Assembly: GCF_031998825.1 (NCBI RefSeq)
Contig: NZ_DAMACX010000002.1
Span: 1 to 64,000, forward strand
DNA length: 64,000 nt
Direction: 5' to 3'
Source of the DNA: Pseudescherichia sp031998825
Lineage (GTDB): Bacteria > Pseudomonadota > Gammaproteobacteria > Enterobacterales > Enterobacteriaceae
The translations under genes and the position numbers were made by a program. The notes beneath the pieces are model-generated. The model saw nothing but the letters and a program-made list of their open reading frames with translations. It searched no databases and was not told where the DNA came from. How positions within the stretch are numbered: the first letter of the stretch is position 1; each line of letters starts with the position of its first letter. Of the stretch, positions 37,225 through 45,728 are shown piece after piece.

Positions 37225-37569
37225 ATGGCTATCATCCCTAAGAACTATGCCCGTCTGGAGTCAGACTACCGGGAAAGGGCGCTGAAAATTTATCCGTGGG
37301 TCTGCGGGCGCTGCTCGCGTGAGTTTGTCTACTCGAACCTGCGGGAGTTAACGGTGCACCATATCGATCACGATCACACCAATAATCCGCCGGACGGCAG
37401 TAACTGGGAGCTGCTGTGCCTCTACTGCCACGATCACGAGCACTCAAAATATACTGAAGCCGATCAGTACGGCACAACCGTCGTGGCCGGAGAGGATGCG
37501 CAGAAAGACGTAGGAGCAGCAACCTATAATCCGTTTGCCGACCTGAAAGCGATGCTGAATAAGAAGTAA
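37225..37569 (+). CDS. YajD-like HNH nuclease-family protein
   Basis: A 114-residue protein almost identical to E. coli YajD. HNH motif with zinc-type cysteines: CGRCSREF, HHIDHDHTNN and LLCLYCHDHEH. Function of YajD is unknown; HNH proteins cut DNA or RNA, but activity is unproven here. In E. coli yajD lies by tsx, so this location is unusual. Start ATG at 37225 matches E. coli MAIIPKNY; an in-frame TTG nine bases upstream also exists. Confidence 0.87.
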   Translation: MAIIPKNYARLESDYRERALKIYPWVCGRCSREFVYSNLRELTVHHIDHDHTNNPPDGSNWELLCLYCHDHEHSKYTEADQYGTTVVAGEDAQKDVGAATYNPFADLKAMLNKK

Positions 37570-37593
37570 TGCGTTTTCACTCCGCATAAAAAA

Positions 37594-37613
37594 GTGGGGC
37601 ACTGAGGCCCCAC
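37594..37613 (-). terminator. Terminator of the PQQ dehydrogenase unit
   Basis: GTGGGGC and GCCCCAC flank a six-base loop; on the minus strand the stem is followed by TTTTTTATG. It sits between the convergent yajD-like gene and the PQQ dehydrogenase gene and mainly serves the latter. Confidence 0.8.
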
Positions 37614-37642
37614 GCTATTTACATTGATATGATGTCGAACGG

Positions 37643-39739
37643 CTATTCAGGCAGCGCGTACACCACGACCTGATCGCCCACCTGATCCTTCAGGATAGTG
37701 TTCCCCCCGGCGACGAACGCGACATACTGCCGGCCTTTGTACTCATAGATCGACGGATTCGCTACCGCAGGGGCCTCAACCTGATCGGACCACAGCTCTT
37801 CGCCACTGTCTACAGAGTAGGCGCGCACTTTGGCATCCATTGACGCACCGATGAAGATCACGCCGCCCGCCGTTACGGCAGGGCCACCAATGGTGGGCGA
37901 GCCCCAGCTTTCTGGCATAAAGAAGCCATACTGCTGCGACGCGCCAACCGGACGACGCCACTTCACATCACCCGTGTGCATATCCAGCGCCACGATTTCA
38001 CCAAACGGCGGCTGCCAGCATGGCATACCCAGCCAGTTATTAGCGACTAACAGACGCATGCCGTAAGGGGCACCCTCCTGAGGAGCAAAGCCGCTCTCGT
38101 TGCCAGAGTCTTTATCCGCGTTGTCATAATCTTCGCGACTGTAGAGCTTCACATACTGCACAATGTGCGAGGTATTAACGATGGCAATCTGTTTTTGTGG
38201 ATCGAACGCTACGCCGCCCCACTGGACGCCACCCGCACTGTCTGGGTAGGTCAGCGTACCTTCGCCCTTGGTGGTCGGTGGCGTGTACATACCCTCGTAG
38301 GTCAGGTTATCCCACAGGCGGGAACACTGGCCGGCACCCACCATATCTGCCAGTTTCCAGATCTCTGGCTTCTTCGATTGGTCGAGCAGCGGCGCAGGCT
38401 TAGTCGGGAAGGGCTGGGTTGGCGAAAGCACCTCGCCCTGTACTGAACCATCACCCTGCGGGACAGGACGCTCCTCGATAGGCCAGACATCCTCGCCTGT
38501 CAGGCGGTTCACAACAAACAAAAAGCCCTGCTTGGTAGCCTGAATTAACGCCGGGATCTGCTTACCGTCGACCGTAATATCCATCAGGGTCGGCGCAGAG
38601 TTAATATCGTAATCCCACACGTCGTGATGCACCCACTGGCGAGACCAGACCACTTTGCCGGTATTGATATCCAGCGCGGTAGTGGAGGTGCCAAGCGGAA
38701 TAGGCTTAACGCGATTGCCGCCCCAGTAGTTGGGGGACGGTGATGAAACTGGCAGATAGACCAGACCATTAGCCTCATCGGCAGACATGTGGGTCCAGAC
38801 GTTGGCTGTCCCGGTGCTTTTACGGATCTCTGCCGGAATCGCCTCGAAGGTCCACTCACGCTCGCCGGTTTGCGCATTGATTGAGAACACCGCCCCCGGA
38901 GGCGCTTCGGCATAAGCCCAGTCCTTGCCAGCCCAGCCAACCAGCAGGTGGTTGCCAACTACGGTAGGCGGTTGCAGGATAGATAGTGGGTATTTAGCGT
39001 TAACCGTGTTCCACTGATTGATATTCAGTACACCATTGTCAGCAAAGTCGCTGCACGGTTTACCTGAATCGGCATCCAGCGCATAGAGGTTGCCATCCAC
39101 GGTGCCCATATAAACGATCTTCTGGCACGCTTGTCCGGCGACCGGATTTTTAGCCTGCCAGTAAGAGACGCCACGGTTTTTCAGTACCGGCTGGGTCAGC
39201 GCTTTGCGTGATGATTTGGTATCGTAATGCCACTTCTCTTTCCCCGTGCCGGGATCGAGCGCAATCAGTCGATCGAAAGGCGTACCAATGTAAATTGTCT
39301 CGTTGGCAAAAACAGGGGTCGCTGACCAGACGGTGGCAGGGGTATCACCTTTACCGTCCGAGACGTCACCGGTATGAAACTCCCAGACTTTGGTTAATTT
39401 ATTGACATTATCCGCCGTGATTTGCGTCAGCGGACTGTATTTCTGGGCGTTAAGCTGACCATGAAAACTGTCCCAGGTGGCCGTAGAAGGAACCAGTGGT
39501 GTCGCTGGCTGCGCGGCAGACTCTACTTTCTGTCCATCATTTTTGCCCGTTGAGGCATCGTCAGTGGTTTTCGTGGTGCCGGGCGCCTGCTGATCGGCCG
39601 CATCCACGTTGAGCTCTTCCTGGGTTCCCTGCGATGCCTCAGCGGCTTTATCCTGCGCCTGCAACGTCAGGGGAGTAACCAGCAATGCCAGCGCCGTCAT
39701 GCTGACTTTCAGTAATGGCGAGTGTTTTTCGTTTTGCAC
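37643..39739 (-). CDS. PQQ-dependent membrane dehydrogenase, catalytic subunit (glucose/quinate type)
   Basis: Quinoprotein oxidising a sugar or polyol in the periplasm and passing electrons to ubiquinone. One hydrophobic N-terminal segment (SMTALALLVTPLTLQA) is followed by about 60 low-complexity residues and an eight-bladed PQQ propeller. HHDVWDYD matches the catalytic aspartate region of E. coli Gcd (HHDLWDMD), and SPLTQITADNVNKL is the family's first blade. Unlike Gcd (796 residues with five helices), this protein (698 residues from the GTG at 39739, with GAGGAG seven bases upstream) has only one helix. The other four are in the upstream gene. An earlier GTG at 39763 gives 706 residues. 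Confidence 0.87.
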   Translation of the reverse strand: MQNEKHSPLLKVSMTALALLVTPLTLQAQDKAAEASQGTQEELNVDAADQQAPGTTKTTDDASTGKNDGQKVESAAQPATPLVPSTATWDSFHGQLNAQKYSPLTQITADNVNKLTKVWEFHTGDVSDGKGDTPATVWSATPVFANETIYIGTPFDRLIALDPGTGKEKWHYDTKSSRKALTQPVLKNRGVSYWQAKNPVAGQACQKIVYMGTVDGNLYALDADSGKPCSDFADNGVLNINQWNTVNAKYPLSILQPPTVVGNHLLVGWAGKDWAYAEAPPGAVFSINAQTGEREWTFEAIPAEIRKSTGTANVWTHMSADEANGLVYLPVSSPSPNYWGGNRVKPIPLGTSTTALDINTGKVVWSRQWVHHDVWDYDINSAPTLMDITVDGKQIPALIQATKQGFLFVVNRLTGEDVWPIEERPVPQGDGSVQGEVLSPTQPFPTKPAPLLDQSKKPEIWKLADMVGAGQCSRLWDNLTYEGMYTPPTTKGEGTLTYPDSAGGVQWGGVAFDPQKQIAIVNTSHIVQYVKLYSREDYDNADKDSGNESGFAPQEGAPYGMRLLVANNWLGMPCWQPPFGEIVALDMHTGDVKWRRPVGASQQYGFFMPESWGSPTIGGPAVTAGGVIFIGASMDAKVRAYSVDSGEELWSDQVEAPAVANPSIYEYKGRQYVAFVAGGNTILKDQVGDQVVVYALPE

Positions 39740-39749
39740 GGGCGGCTCC

Positions 39750-40115
39750 TCAGGCTCTGGCACGATGATTGGGGCGAACGGAATTGCTGCTCAGCGCAAT
39801 CAGACCAATCAGGCCGACCACCATTGCTGCGGTAATAATGTATTGATGCAGCAGCGCGGCTGCAAAACCAATACCGAACAACAGGACAAGCGTGACAATA
39901 ATCAGAAAAATGCGTGTTCCACGGTGGGATGCGCCACGCAGTAGTAAGGCCAGCAGCGCCAGTAACACGCTGGCGATGGCCACACCCAGCACACCAATAG
40001 TGCCGGTGACGCCGGTCAGCGGCGTCAGCCACGCGTATAAAGCCACCGCGAAGCCAATCACGGCTGACAGCAGCAGCAGTATACTGCCGAAGCGTGAGGG
40101 TTGAGTTTGCAACAT
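39750..40115 (-). CDS. Four-helix membrane protein, anchor of the PQQ dehydrogenase
   Basis: A 121-residue protein with four hydrophobic helices (about residues 9-29, 37-58, 66-86, 92-108). It matches in size and arrangement the first four of the five N-terminal helices of membrane glucose dehydrogenase. It stops 10 bases before the dehydrogenase GTG, so the two are one transcription unit. The ATG at 40115 has GGGGGA upstream; a frame to 40148 exists. Function as membrane/quinone anchor is inferred from position and topology. Confidence 0.75.
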   Translation of the reverse strand: MLQTQPSRFGSILLLLSAVIGFAVALYAWLTPLTGVTGTIGVLGVAIASVLLALLALLLRGASHRGTRIFLIIVTLVLLFGIGFAAALLHQYIITAAMVVGLIGLIALSSNSVRPNHRARA

Positions 40116-40308
40116 ACCAGGAGATCCCCCTATCAAAAAAATGAACAATGATGAATATGCCGTAATGGTGGACGTAGGCCGGTGTTAAACGCGCAGGAAA
40201 ATATTCCACGCAAAAGAATAAAAGCGGCATAGTCCACTAAACGTAACTGAGTATAGAAGAAGGATTTTTATATGGGGCGTTAAGTCGCAGCGCCGACTGA
40301 CACCGTCC

Positions 40309-41283
40309 CTACAGCCCATGCTTTTTCAACAGCGCCCTGAGCTGATGGTAGGTCAGGGCGAGCAGCTCTGCCGCACGCTTCTGGTTAAATTTTGCCTGCT
40401 GTAGCGCGGCCTCCAGCAAAGTCTTCTCCTGCTGGTTTTGAAACTGGCGCAGATCCAGCGGCAGGCCTGGCGCGCCAGACAACGTTTCCGTCACCGGCTC
40501 GGGAGAGGCGGTACGCTGGAAAGGATCGATAATAATTTCATCCAGCGCCACCTCGCTGGTGCCGTGGCGGTAGACCGAGCGCTCTACCACGTTCTTCAGT
40601 TCGCGAATATTACCTGGCCAACGGTAGTGGAGCAGCGTCTCGCGGGCGCGTTCGGTAAAGCCAGGAAACAGCGGCAGCCCCAGCTCGCGGCACATCTGGA
40701 TCGCGAAGTGTTCCGCCATCAGCATAATATCGCTCTGCCGCTCACGCAGGGGCGGAAGCTGTACCACATCAAAGGCCAGTCGATCGAGAAGGTCGGCGCG
40801 GAACGTGCCGTCGCGCACCATCCCAGGCAGATCGGCATTAGTGGCACACACCAGCCGGACGTTAACCTGTAACGGCTGGCTGCCGCCGACGCGCTCCAGC
40901 TCGCCGTACTCAATCACCCGCAGCAGCTTTTCCTGAACCAGCATGGGGGCGGTGGCCAGCTCGTCGAGAAACAGCGTCCCACCGTCAGCGCGCTCGAAGC
41001 GGCCTGGGTGGCGTTTTTGCGCGCCGGTAAAGGCCCCGGCTTCGTGACCGAAAAGCTCGGTGTCCAGCAGGTTCTCGTTGAGGGCGGCACAGTTCAGCGA
41101 GATAAACGGCCCGTCCCAGCGTCCGGAGAGAAAGTGCAGGCGGTTGGCGATCAGCTCCTTGCCCGTTCCGCGTTCGCCGATAATCAGCACCGGCTTATCC
41201 AGCGGGGCAAGACGTGAAACCTGCTCCAGCACCTCGAGAAAGCTATTGGCCTCGCCGAGAAGATTATCCTTGTATTCCGCCAT
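40309..41283 (-). CDS. pspF: Psp operon transcriptional activator PspF
   Basis: Sigma54-dependent AAA+ activator without an N-terminal sensor domain, held inactive by PspA. Walker A GERGTGKE, sigma54-contact loop GAFTGA, Walker B GGTLFLDEL, and C-terminal Fis-type HTH (NQKRAAELLALTYHQLRALL). 324 residues, one fewer than E. coli. Divergent from pspA; the shared intergenic region holds the enhancer sites. Confidence 0.97.
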   Translation of the reverse strand: MAEYKDNLLGEANSFLEVLEQVSRLAPLDKPVLIIGERGTGKELIANRLHFLSGRWDGPFISLNCAALNENLLDTELFGHEAGAFTGAQKRHPGRFERADGGTLFLDELATAPMLVQEKLLRVIEYGELERVGGSQPLQVNVRLVCATNADLPGMVRDGTFRADLLDRLAFDVVQLPPLRERQSDIMLMAEHFAIQMCRELGLPLFPGFTERARETLLHYRWPGNIRELKNVVERSVYRHGTSEVALDEIIIDPFQRTASPEPVTETLSGAPGLPLDLRQFQNQQEKTLLEAALQQAKFNQKRAAELLALTYHQLRALLKKHGL

Positions 41284-41381
41284 GATGAAATTCGCTATTA
41301 GTTAGTGTTATTCACCACTGTAGTCCAAATTGCCGCAGCGGTAAAATTAATCAACTCTCTATGAATCAATGAGATAGAAAG

Positions 41382-41398
41382 TTGGCACGGGTCTTGTA
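41382..41398 (+). promoter_or_regulatory. Sigma54 promoter of pspABCD
   Basis: TTGGCACGGGTCTTGTA contains the conserved GG (-24) and a -12 element close to GC (here GT), with the E. coli pspA spacing. It is about 70 bases before the pspA ATG. IHF and PspF enhancer sites should lie in 41290-41380. Confidence 0.88.
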
Positions 41399-41464
41399 TT
41401 GTTCTTTGCGTAACAACTTAGCAGCAGGGCTTAGCCCGATTACATAAAATATGAGGATTACATT

Positions 41465-42133
41465 ATGGGTATTTTTTCTCGTTTTGCCGACATCGTGAAC
41501 GCCAACATCAACTCGCTGCTGGAGAAGGCGGAAGATCCGCAGAAACTGGTACGCCTGATGATTCAGGAGATGGAAGATACGCTGGTTGAGGTGCGCTCCA
41601 CCTCTGCACGTGCGCTGGCCGAAAAGAAACAGCTGTCACGCCGCATTGAGCAGGCCACTGCCCAGCAGAGTGAGTGGCAGGAGAAAGCCGAGCTGGCGCT
41701 GCGTAAAGAGAAAGACGATCTGGCCCGTGCTGCGCTGATTGAAAAACAGAAGCTGACCGACATCATCACCACGCTTGAGCAGGAAGTCGTTCTGGTTGAT
41801 GAGACGCTGGTGCGCATGAAAAAAGAGATTGGTGAGCTGGAGAACAAACTCAGCGAGACCCGTGCCCGTCAGCAGGCGTTGACCCTTCGTCACCAGGCGG
41901 CCAGCTCTTCCCGCGACGTGCGTCGTCAGCTGGACAGCGGCAAACTGGACGAAGCGATGGCGCGTTTTGAATCCTTCGAGCGTCGTATCGACCAGATGGA
42001 AGCCGAAGCGGAGAGCCACGGTTTTGGTAAGCAGAAGTCGCTGGATCAGGAGTTTGCCGAGCTGAAAGCGAGTGATGAAATCAGCGAGCAGCTGGCGCAG
42101 CTAAAAGCCAAAATGAAACAAGATATCCAATAA
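41465..42133 (+). CDS. pspA: Phage shock protein A
   Basis: Peripheral inner-membrane ESCRT-III-like protein that preserves proton motive force under envelope stress and inhibits PspF. 222 residues, almost entirely long alpha-helical coiled coil, with an amphipathic N-terminal helix (GIFSRFADIVNANINSLL). First gene of the operon. Confidence 0.98.
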   Translation: MGIFSRFADIVNANINSLLEKAEDPQKLVRLMIQEMEDTLVEVRSTSARALAEKKQLSRRIEQATAQQSEWQEKAELALRKEKDDLARAALIEKQKLTDIITTLEQEVVLVDETLVRMKKEIGELENKLSETRARQQALTLRHQAASSSRDVRRQLDSGKLDEAMARFESFERRIDQMEAEAESHGFGKQKSLDQEFAELKASDEISEQLAQLKAKMKQDIQ

Positions 42134-42198
42134 TAACAAACGATGAATACTAACGGGCGGTGTGGGTTTATGCCGCCCCTCATCTGTAAGGAGTACAC

Positions 42199-42423
42199 AT
42201 GAGCGCGCTATTTTTGGCTATTCCTCTGACCCTGTTTGTACTGTTTGTCCTGCCGGTCTGGCTGTGGCTGCACTACAACAACCGCAGCGGTCGCGATGCG
42301 CTTTCGCAAAGCGAGCAGCAGCGTCTGGCCCAGCTCAATGACGAGGCAAAACGGATGCGCGAGCGGATAGCCTCTCTGGAAGCTATTCTTGATGCAGAGC
42401 ACCCGAACTGGAGGGATCGCTAA
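42199..42423 (+). CDS. pspB: Phage shock protein B
   Basis: A 74-residue inner-membrane protein with one N-terminal helix (LFLAIPLTLFVLFVLPVWLWL) and a cytoplasmic coiled coil. With PspC it senses membrane stress and releases PspF from PspA. Its stop overlaps the pspC start (TAATG). Confidence 0.96.
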   Translation: MSALFLAIPLTLFVLFVLPVWLWLHYNNRSGRDALSQSEQQRLAQLNDEAKRMRERIASLEAILDAEHPNWRDR

Positions 42424-42779
42424 TGAATGACTTTTTTAATAAAAAACTGTGGCGAATTCCCCAGCGGGGAATGGTGAAAGGCGTCTGCGCCGGGATTGCT
42501 CACTATCTTGATGTCCCGGTGAAGCTGGTGCGTCTGATTACGGTTCTGGCGATGCTTTTTGGTCTGTTCTTCTTTGTCGTGCTCGCCTATATCATTCTCA
42601 CCTTCGTGCTCGATCCGATGCCGGAGGGGGAAATTGACGGCGACGCTGCGCCGACCAGCAGCGAGCTACTCAATGCGGTAGATGCGGAGCTGGCCTCGGG
42701 GGAGAAGCGTTTGCGCGAGATGGAGCGCTACGTGACCTCTGACACATTCTCGCTGCGCAGCCGTTTCCGTCAGCTCTGA
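42423..42779 (+). CDS. pspC: Phage shock protein C
   Basis: A 118-residue PspC-domain protein. The domain PQRGMVKGVCAGIAHYLDVP is followed by a hydrophobic segment (VLAMLFGLFFFVVLAYIILTFVL) and a polar tail. It partners PspB in stress sensing. Confidence 0.96.
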   Translation: MNDFFNKKLWRIPQRGMVKGVCAGIAHYLDVPVKLVRLITVLAMLFGLFFFVVLAYIILTFVLDPMPEGEIDGDAAPTSSELLNAVDAELASGEKRLREMERYVTSDTFSLRSRFRQL

Positions 42780-42800
42780 TTTAATGACCTAACGAGGTAG

Positions 42801-43022
42801 ATGATGAATAGCAAATGGCAACAGACCGGCAAAAAAGCCAAACCGGCACTGAAAATTGCAGGCAAGCTGGTGCTGCTGACCGCGCTGCGCTACGGCCCGG
42901 CGGGCGTAGCGGGCTGGGCAATCAAATCCGTGGCGCGCCGTCCGGTGAAAATGCTGCTGGCGCTGGCGCTGGAGCCAATGCTTAAACGCCTCGCGACGCG
43001 CGTATCGCGCAATATGAAATAG
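42801..43022 (+). CDS. pspD: Phage shock protein D
   Basis: A 73-residue basic protein matching PspD (KKAKPALKIAGKLVLLTAL, GPAGVAGWAIKSVARRPVK). A peripheral membrane protein of uncertain role, last gene of pspABCD here; pspE was not found. Confidence 0.93.
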   Translation: MMNSKWQQTGKKAKPALKIAGKLVLLTALRYGPAGVAGWAIKSVARRPVKMLLALALEPMLKRLATRVSRNMK

Positions 43023-43029
43023 TTCTCTG

Positions 43030-43062
43030 GCGGCGCAACCTTTGCGCCGCTTGCTTTTGTTG
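43030..43062 (+). terminator. Terminator after pspD
   Basis: GCGGCGCAA and TTGCGCCGC form a perfect 9-bp stem with a three-base loop, followed by TTGCTTTTGTT. It ends the psp operon before ycjX. Confidence 0.8.
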
Positions 43063-43141
43063 GGAATAGATCCCACTGCACCTGCCGCCTTATACTCCTT
43101 CTCTTATTGAATCTTTCACTTCAGGGCAAAACAGGATGGCT

Positions 43142-44539
43142 ATGAAGCGATTTAAATCTGAGCTTAACGCCCTTGTTAACCGCGGCGTCGACCGGCATCT
43201 GCGTCTTGCCGTCACCGGCCTGAGCCGCAGCGGCAAGACGGCGTTTATCACCGCGATGGTTCACCAGCTTTTGAATATTCACAACGGCGCACGCCTGCCG
43301 CTCTTCAGCGCCGTCCGCGAGGAGCGCCTGCTGGGCGTAAAACGGGTGCCGCAGCGAGATTTTGGCACCCCGCGCTTTACCTGGGATGAGGGCATTGCCC
43401 AGCTCTACGGTACGCCACCCGCATGGCCAACGCCGACGCGGGGCGTCAGCGAGATGCGCCTGGCCCTGCGCTACCGCTCGAATGACTCCCTGCTGCGCCA
43501 TTTTACCGACAGCGCCACCCTCTATTTAGAAATTGTTGATTACCCCGGCGAGTGGCTGCTGGATCTCCCTATGCTGGCGCAGGACTATACCAGCTGGTCC
43601 CGACAGATGACCGGTATGTTACAGGGTCACAGAAAAGAGTGGTCTGCCCGCTGGCGTCAGCTCTGCGAAGGGCTGGATCCGCTGGCTCCGGCCGATGAGA
43701 ACCGGCTGGCAGAGATTGCCGACGCCTGGACAGAGTATCTGCACCAGTGCAAGACCGAGGGGCTGCACTTTATCCAGCCTGGGCGCTTCATTTTGCCCGG
43801 CGAGATGGCCGGTGCGCCTGCGCTACAATTCTTCCCCTGGCCGGACGTTGATGAAACCAGTGAGGCAAAGTTAGCCCAGGCGGATAAGAGCAGCAACGCC
43901 GGGATGCTGCGCGAGCGCTTCAACTACTACTGCGAAAACGTGGTCAAAGGGTTCTATAAAAACTACTTCCTGCGTTTCGATCGCCAGATCGTGCTGGTGG
44001 ACTGTCTGCAACCCCTTAACAGCGGGCCGCAGGCGTTTAACGATATGCGCCTCGCGCTGACCCAGCTAATGCAGAGCTTTCATTATGGTCAGCGGACGCT
44101 GTTTCGCCGCCTCTTCTCGCCGGTTATCGACAAGCTGCTGTTTGCCGCCACCAAAGCGGATCACGTCACCGTCGATCAGCATGCCAATATGGTCTCTCTG
44201 CTCCAGCAGCTGGTCACTGACGCCTGGCAAAACGCCGCTTTTGAGGGAATCGATATCGACTGCCTAGGCCTTGCGGCGGTACAGGCCACGGAGAGCGGCC
44301 TGGTTGACGTCAACGGTGACAAAATCCCGGCCCTGCGCGGGGATCGCCTCCGCGATGGCAAACCGCTGACGGTCTATCCGGGGGATGTCCCCGCCCGGCT
44401 GCCGGGACAGGCGTTCTGGGAGAAGCAGGGTTTTCAATTTGAGGCCTTTCGTCCGCGGGTGATGGATGTGGATACCCCGATGCCGCACATTCGACTTGAT
44501 GCGGCGCTGGAATTTTTACTGGGAGATAAGCTGCGATGA
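43142..44539 (+). CDS. ycjX: YcjX family P-loop protein
   Basis: A 465-residue DUF463 NTPase of the Psp regulon, with P-loop GLSRSGKTAF at about residues 27-36 and VDYPGEWLLDL downstream. Function unknown; expression follows sigma54/PspF in E. coli. ATG at 43142 with AGGA upstream gives the E. coli start; the ATG six bases earlier is in frame. Overlaps ycjF by four bases. Confidence 0.95.
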   Translation: MKRFKSELNALVNRGVDRHLRLAVTGLSRSGKTAFITAMVHQLLNIHNGARLPLFSAVREERLLGVKRVPQRDFGTPRFTWDEGIAQLYGTPPAWPTPTRGVSEMRLALRYRSNDSLLRHFTDSATLYLEIVDYPGEWLLDLPMLAQDYTSWSRQMTGMLQGHRKEWSARWRQLCEGLDPLAPADENRLAEIADAWTEYLHQCKTEGLHFIQPGRFILPGEMAGAPALQFFPWPDVDETSEAKLAQADKSSNAGMLRERFNYYCENVVKGFYKNYFLRFDRQIVLVDCLQPLNSGPQAFNDMRLALTQLMQSFHYGQRTLFRRLFSPVIDKLLFAATKADHVTVDQHANMVSLLQQLVTDAWQNAAFEGIDIDCLGLAAVQATESGLVDVNGDKIPALRGDRLRDGKPLTVYPGDVPARLPGQAFWEKQGFQFEAFRPRVMDVDTPMPHIRLDAALEFLLGDKLR

Positions 44540-45597
44540 ACGAGCCAATCAAACCACGCGTCGATTTTACCGAACAGCCTGTAACGCCGGTGCGTGAGGA
44601 TTTTAAGGCCGCCCAGGCGTTTAGCGATGCTGAGGCGGGGGAGTTCACGCCCCTGCAGGCGGAAGAGATACTGGCCGACACGCCGCAGCCGGAAGCCAGC
44701 GTCGAGGCGGCGCTGCGTCCCCGGCGCAGCCTGTGGCGCACAATGGTGCTGGCCGGACTGGCGCTGTTTGGCATCAGCGTGGTCGGACAGGGCGTGCAGT
44801 GGGCAATGGACGCCTGGCAAACTCACGACTGGGTGGCGCTGGGGGGCTGTGCGGCGGGCGCGCTCATCGTCGGCGCGGGGGTAGGCTCGGTGGTCGGTGA
44901 GTGGCGGCGGCTGTGGCGGCTGCGCCAGCGCGCTGAAGCCCGGGACGAGGCCAGCCTGCTGCTGCATAGCCACGGCACGGGCAAGGGGCGTGATTTCTGC
45001 GAGAGGCTGGCCCGCCAGGCGGGTATCGATCAGGCGCATCCTGCGCTGCAACGCTGGTACGCCGCTATTCACGAGACGCAAAGCGACCGGGAGATCGTCA
45101 CGCTCTACGCCCGGCTGGTGCAGCCGGTGGTGGATGCCCAGGCCCGGCGTGAAATCAGCCTTTCGGCGGCAGGTTCAACGCTGATGATTGCCGTCAGCCC
45201 GCTGGCGCTGGTGGATATGGCCTTTATCGCCTGGCGTAATCTGCGGCTGATTAACCGCATCGCCAGACTCTACGGCATTGAGCTGGGCTATTTCAGCCGG
45301 CTACGCCTTTTTCGCCTGGTGCTGCTCAACATTGCTTTCGCCGGAGCCAGCGAGGTGGTGCGTGAGGTAGGTATGGACTGGCTGTCGCAGGATCTCGCCG
45401 CCCGGCTCTCGGCTCGCGCCGCGCAGGGCATCGGGGCCGGGCTGCTTACTGCGCGCCTCGGCATTAAAGCGATGGAGCTGTGCCGTCCGCTGCCCTGGCT
45501 GGAGGACGATAAGCCCCGGCTGGCCGATTTTCGCCGTCAGCTCATCGGCGAGCTGAAGGCCAATATGCAGCGCAGCGGCGCGCAAAAGCGTGATTGA
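44536..45597 (+). CDS. ycjF: YcjF, DUF697/UPF0283 membrane protein
   Basis: A 353-residue inner-membrane protein with an N-terminal acidic cytoplasmic region, two helices at about residues 70-120 (MVLAGLALFGISVVGQGV, LGGCAAGALIVGAGVGSVVG) and a DUF697 domain. Partner of YcjX in the Psp regulon; no known reaction. Its first base overlaps the ycjX stop. Confidence 0.95.
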   Translation: MNEPIKPRVDFTEQPVTPVREDFKAAQAFSDAEAGEFTPLQAEEILADTPQPEASVEAALRPRRSLWRTMVLAGLALFGISVVGQGVQWAMDAWQTHDWVALGGCAAGALIVGAGVGSVVGEWRRLWRLRQRAEARDEASLLLHSHGTGKGRDFCERLARQAGIDQAHPALQRWYAAIHETQSDREIVTLYARLVQPVVDAQARREISLSAAGSTLMIAVSPLALVDMAFIAWRNLRLINRIARLYGIELGYFSRLRLFRLVLLNIAFAGASEVVREVGMDWLSQDLAARLSARAAQGIGAGLLTARLGIKAMELCRPLPWLEDDKPRLADFRRQLIGELKANMQRSGAQKRD

Positions 45598-45728
45598 ACG
45601 TTTATCTTTACGCCATGGCGGTGGGTTTTCCACCGCTCTGTCAATAATTGTTGACAGACAGCTTCCTGACTGCGGATAAGTGTCTTATCATTCTTAAATA
45701 CGTTGACTGTTTAAGGGTGGCAACTCCC

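Noticed and set aside
45618..45636. GCGGTGG/CCACCGC hairpin upstream of tyrR as terminator
   Set aside because: No T tract follows on either strand; listed only as a hairpin, not a terminator.
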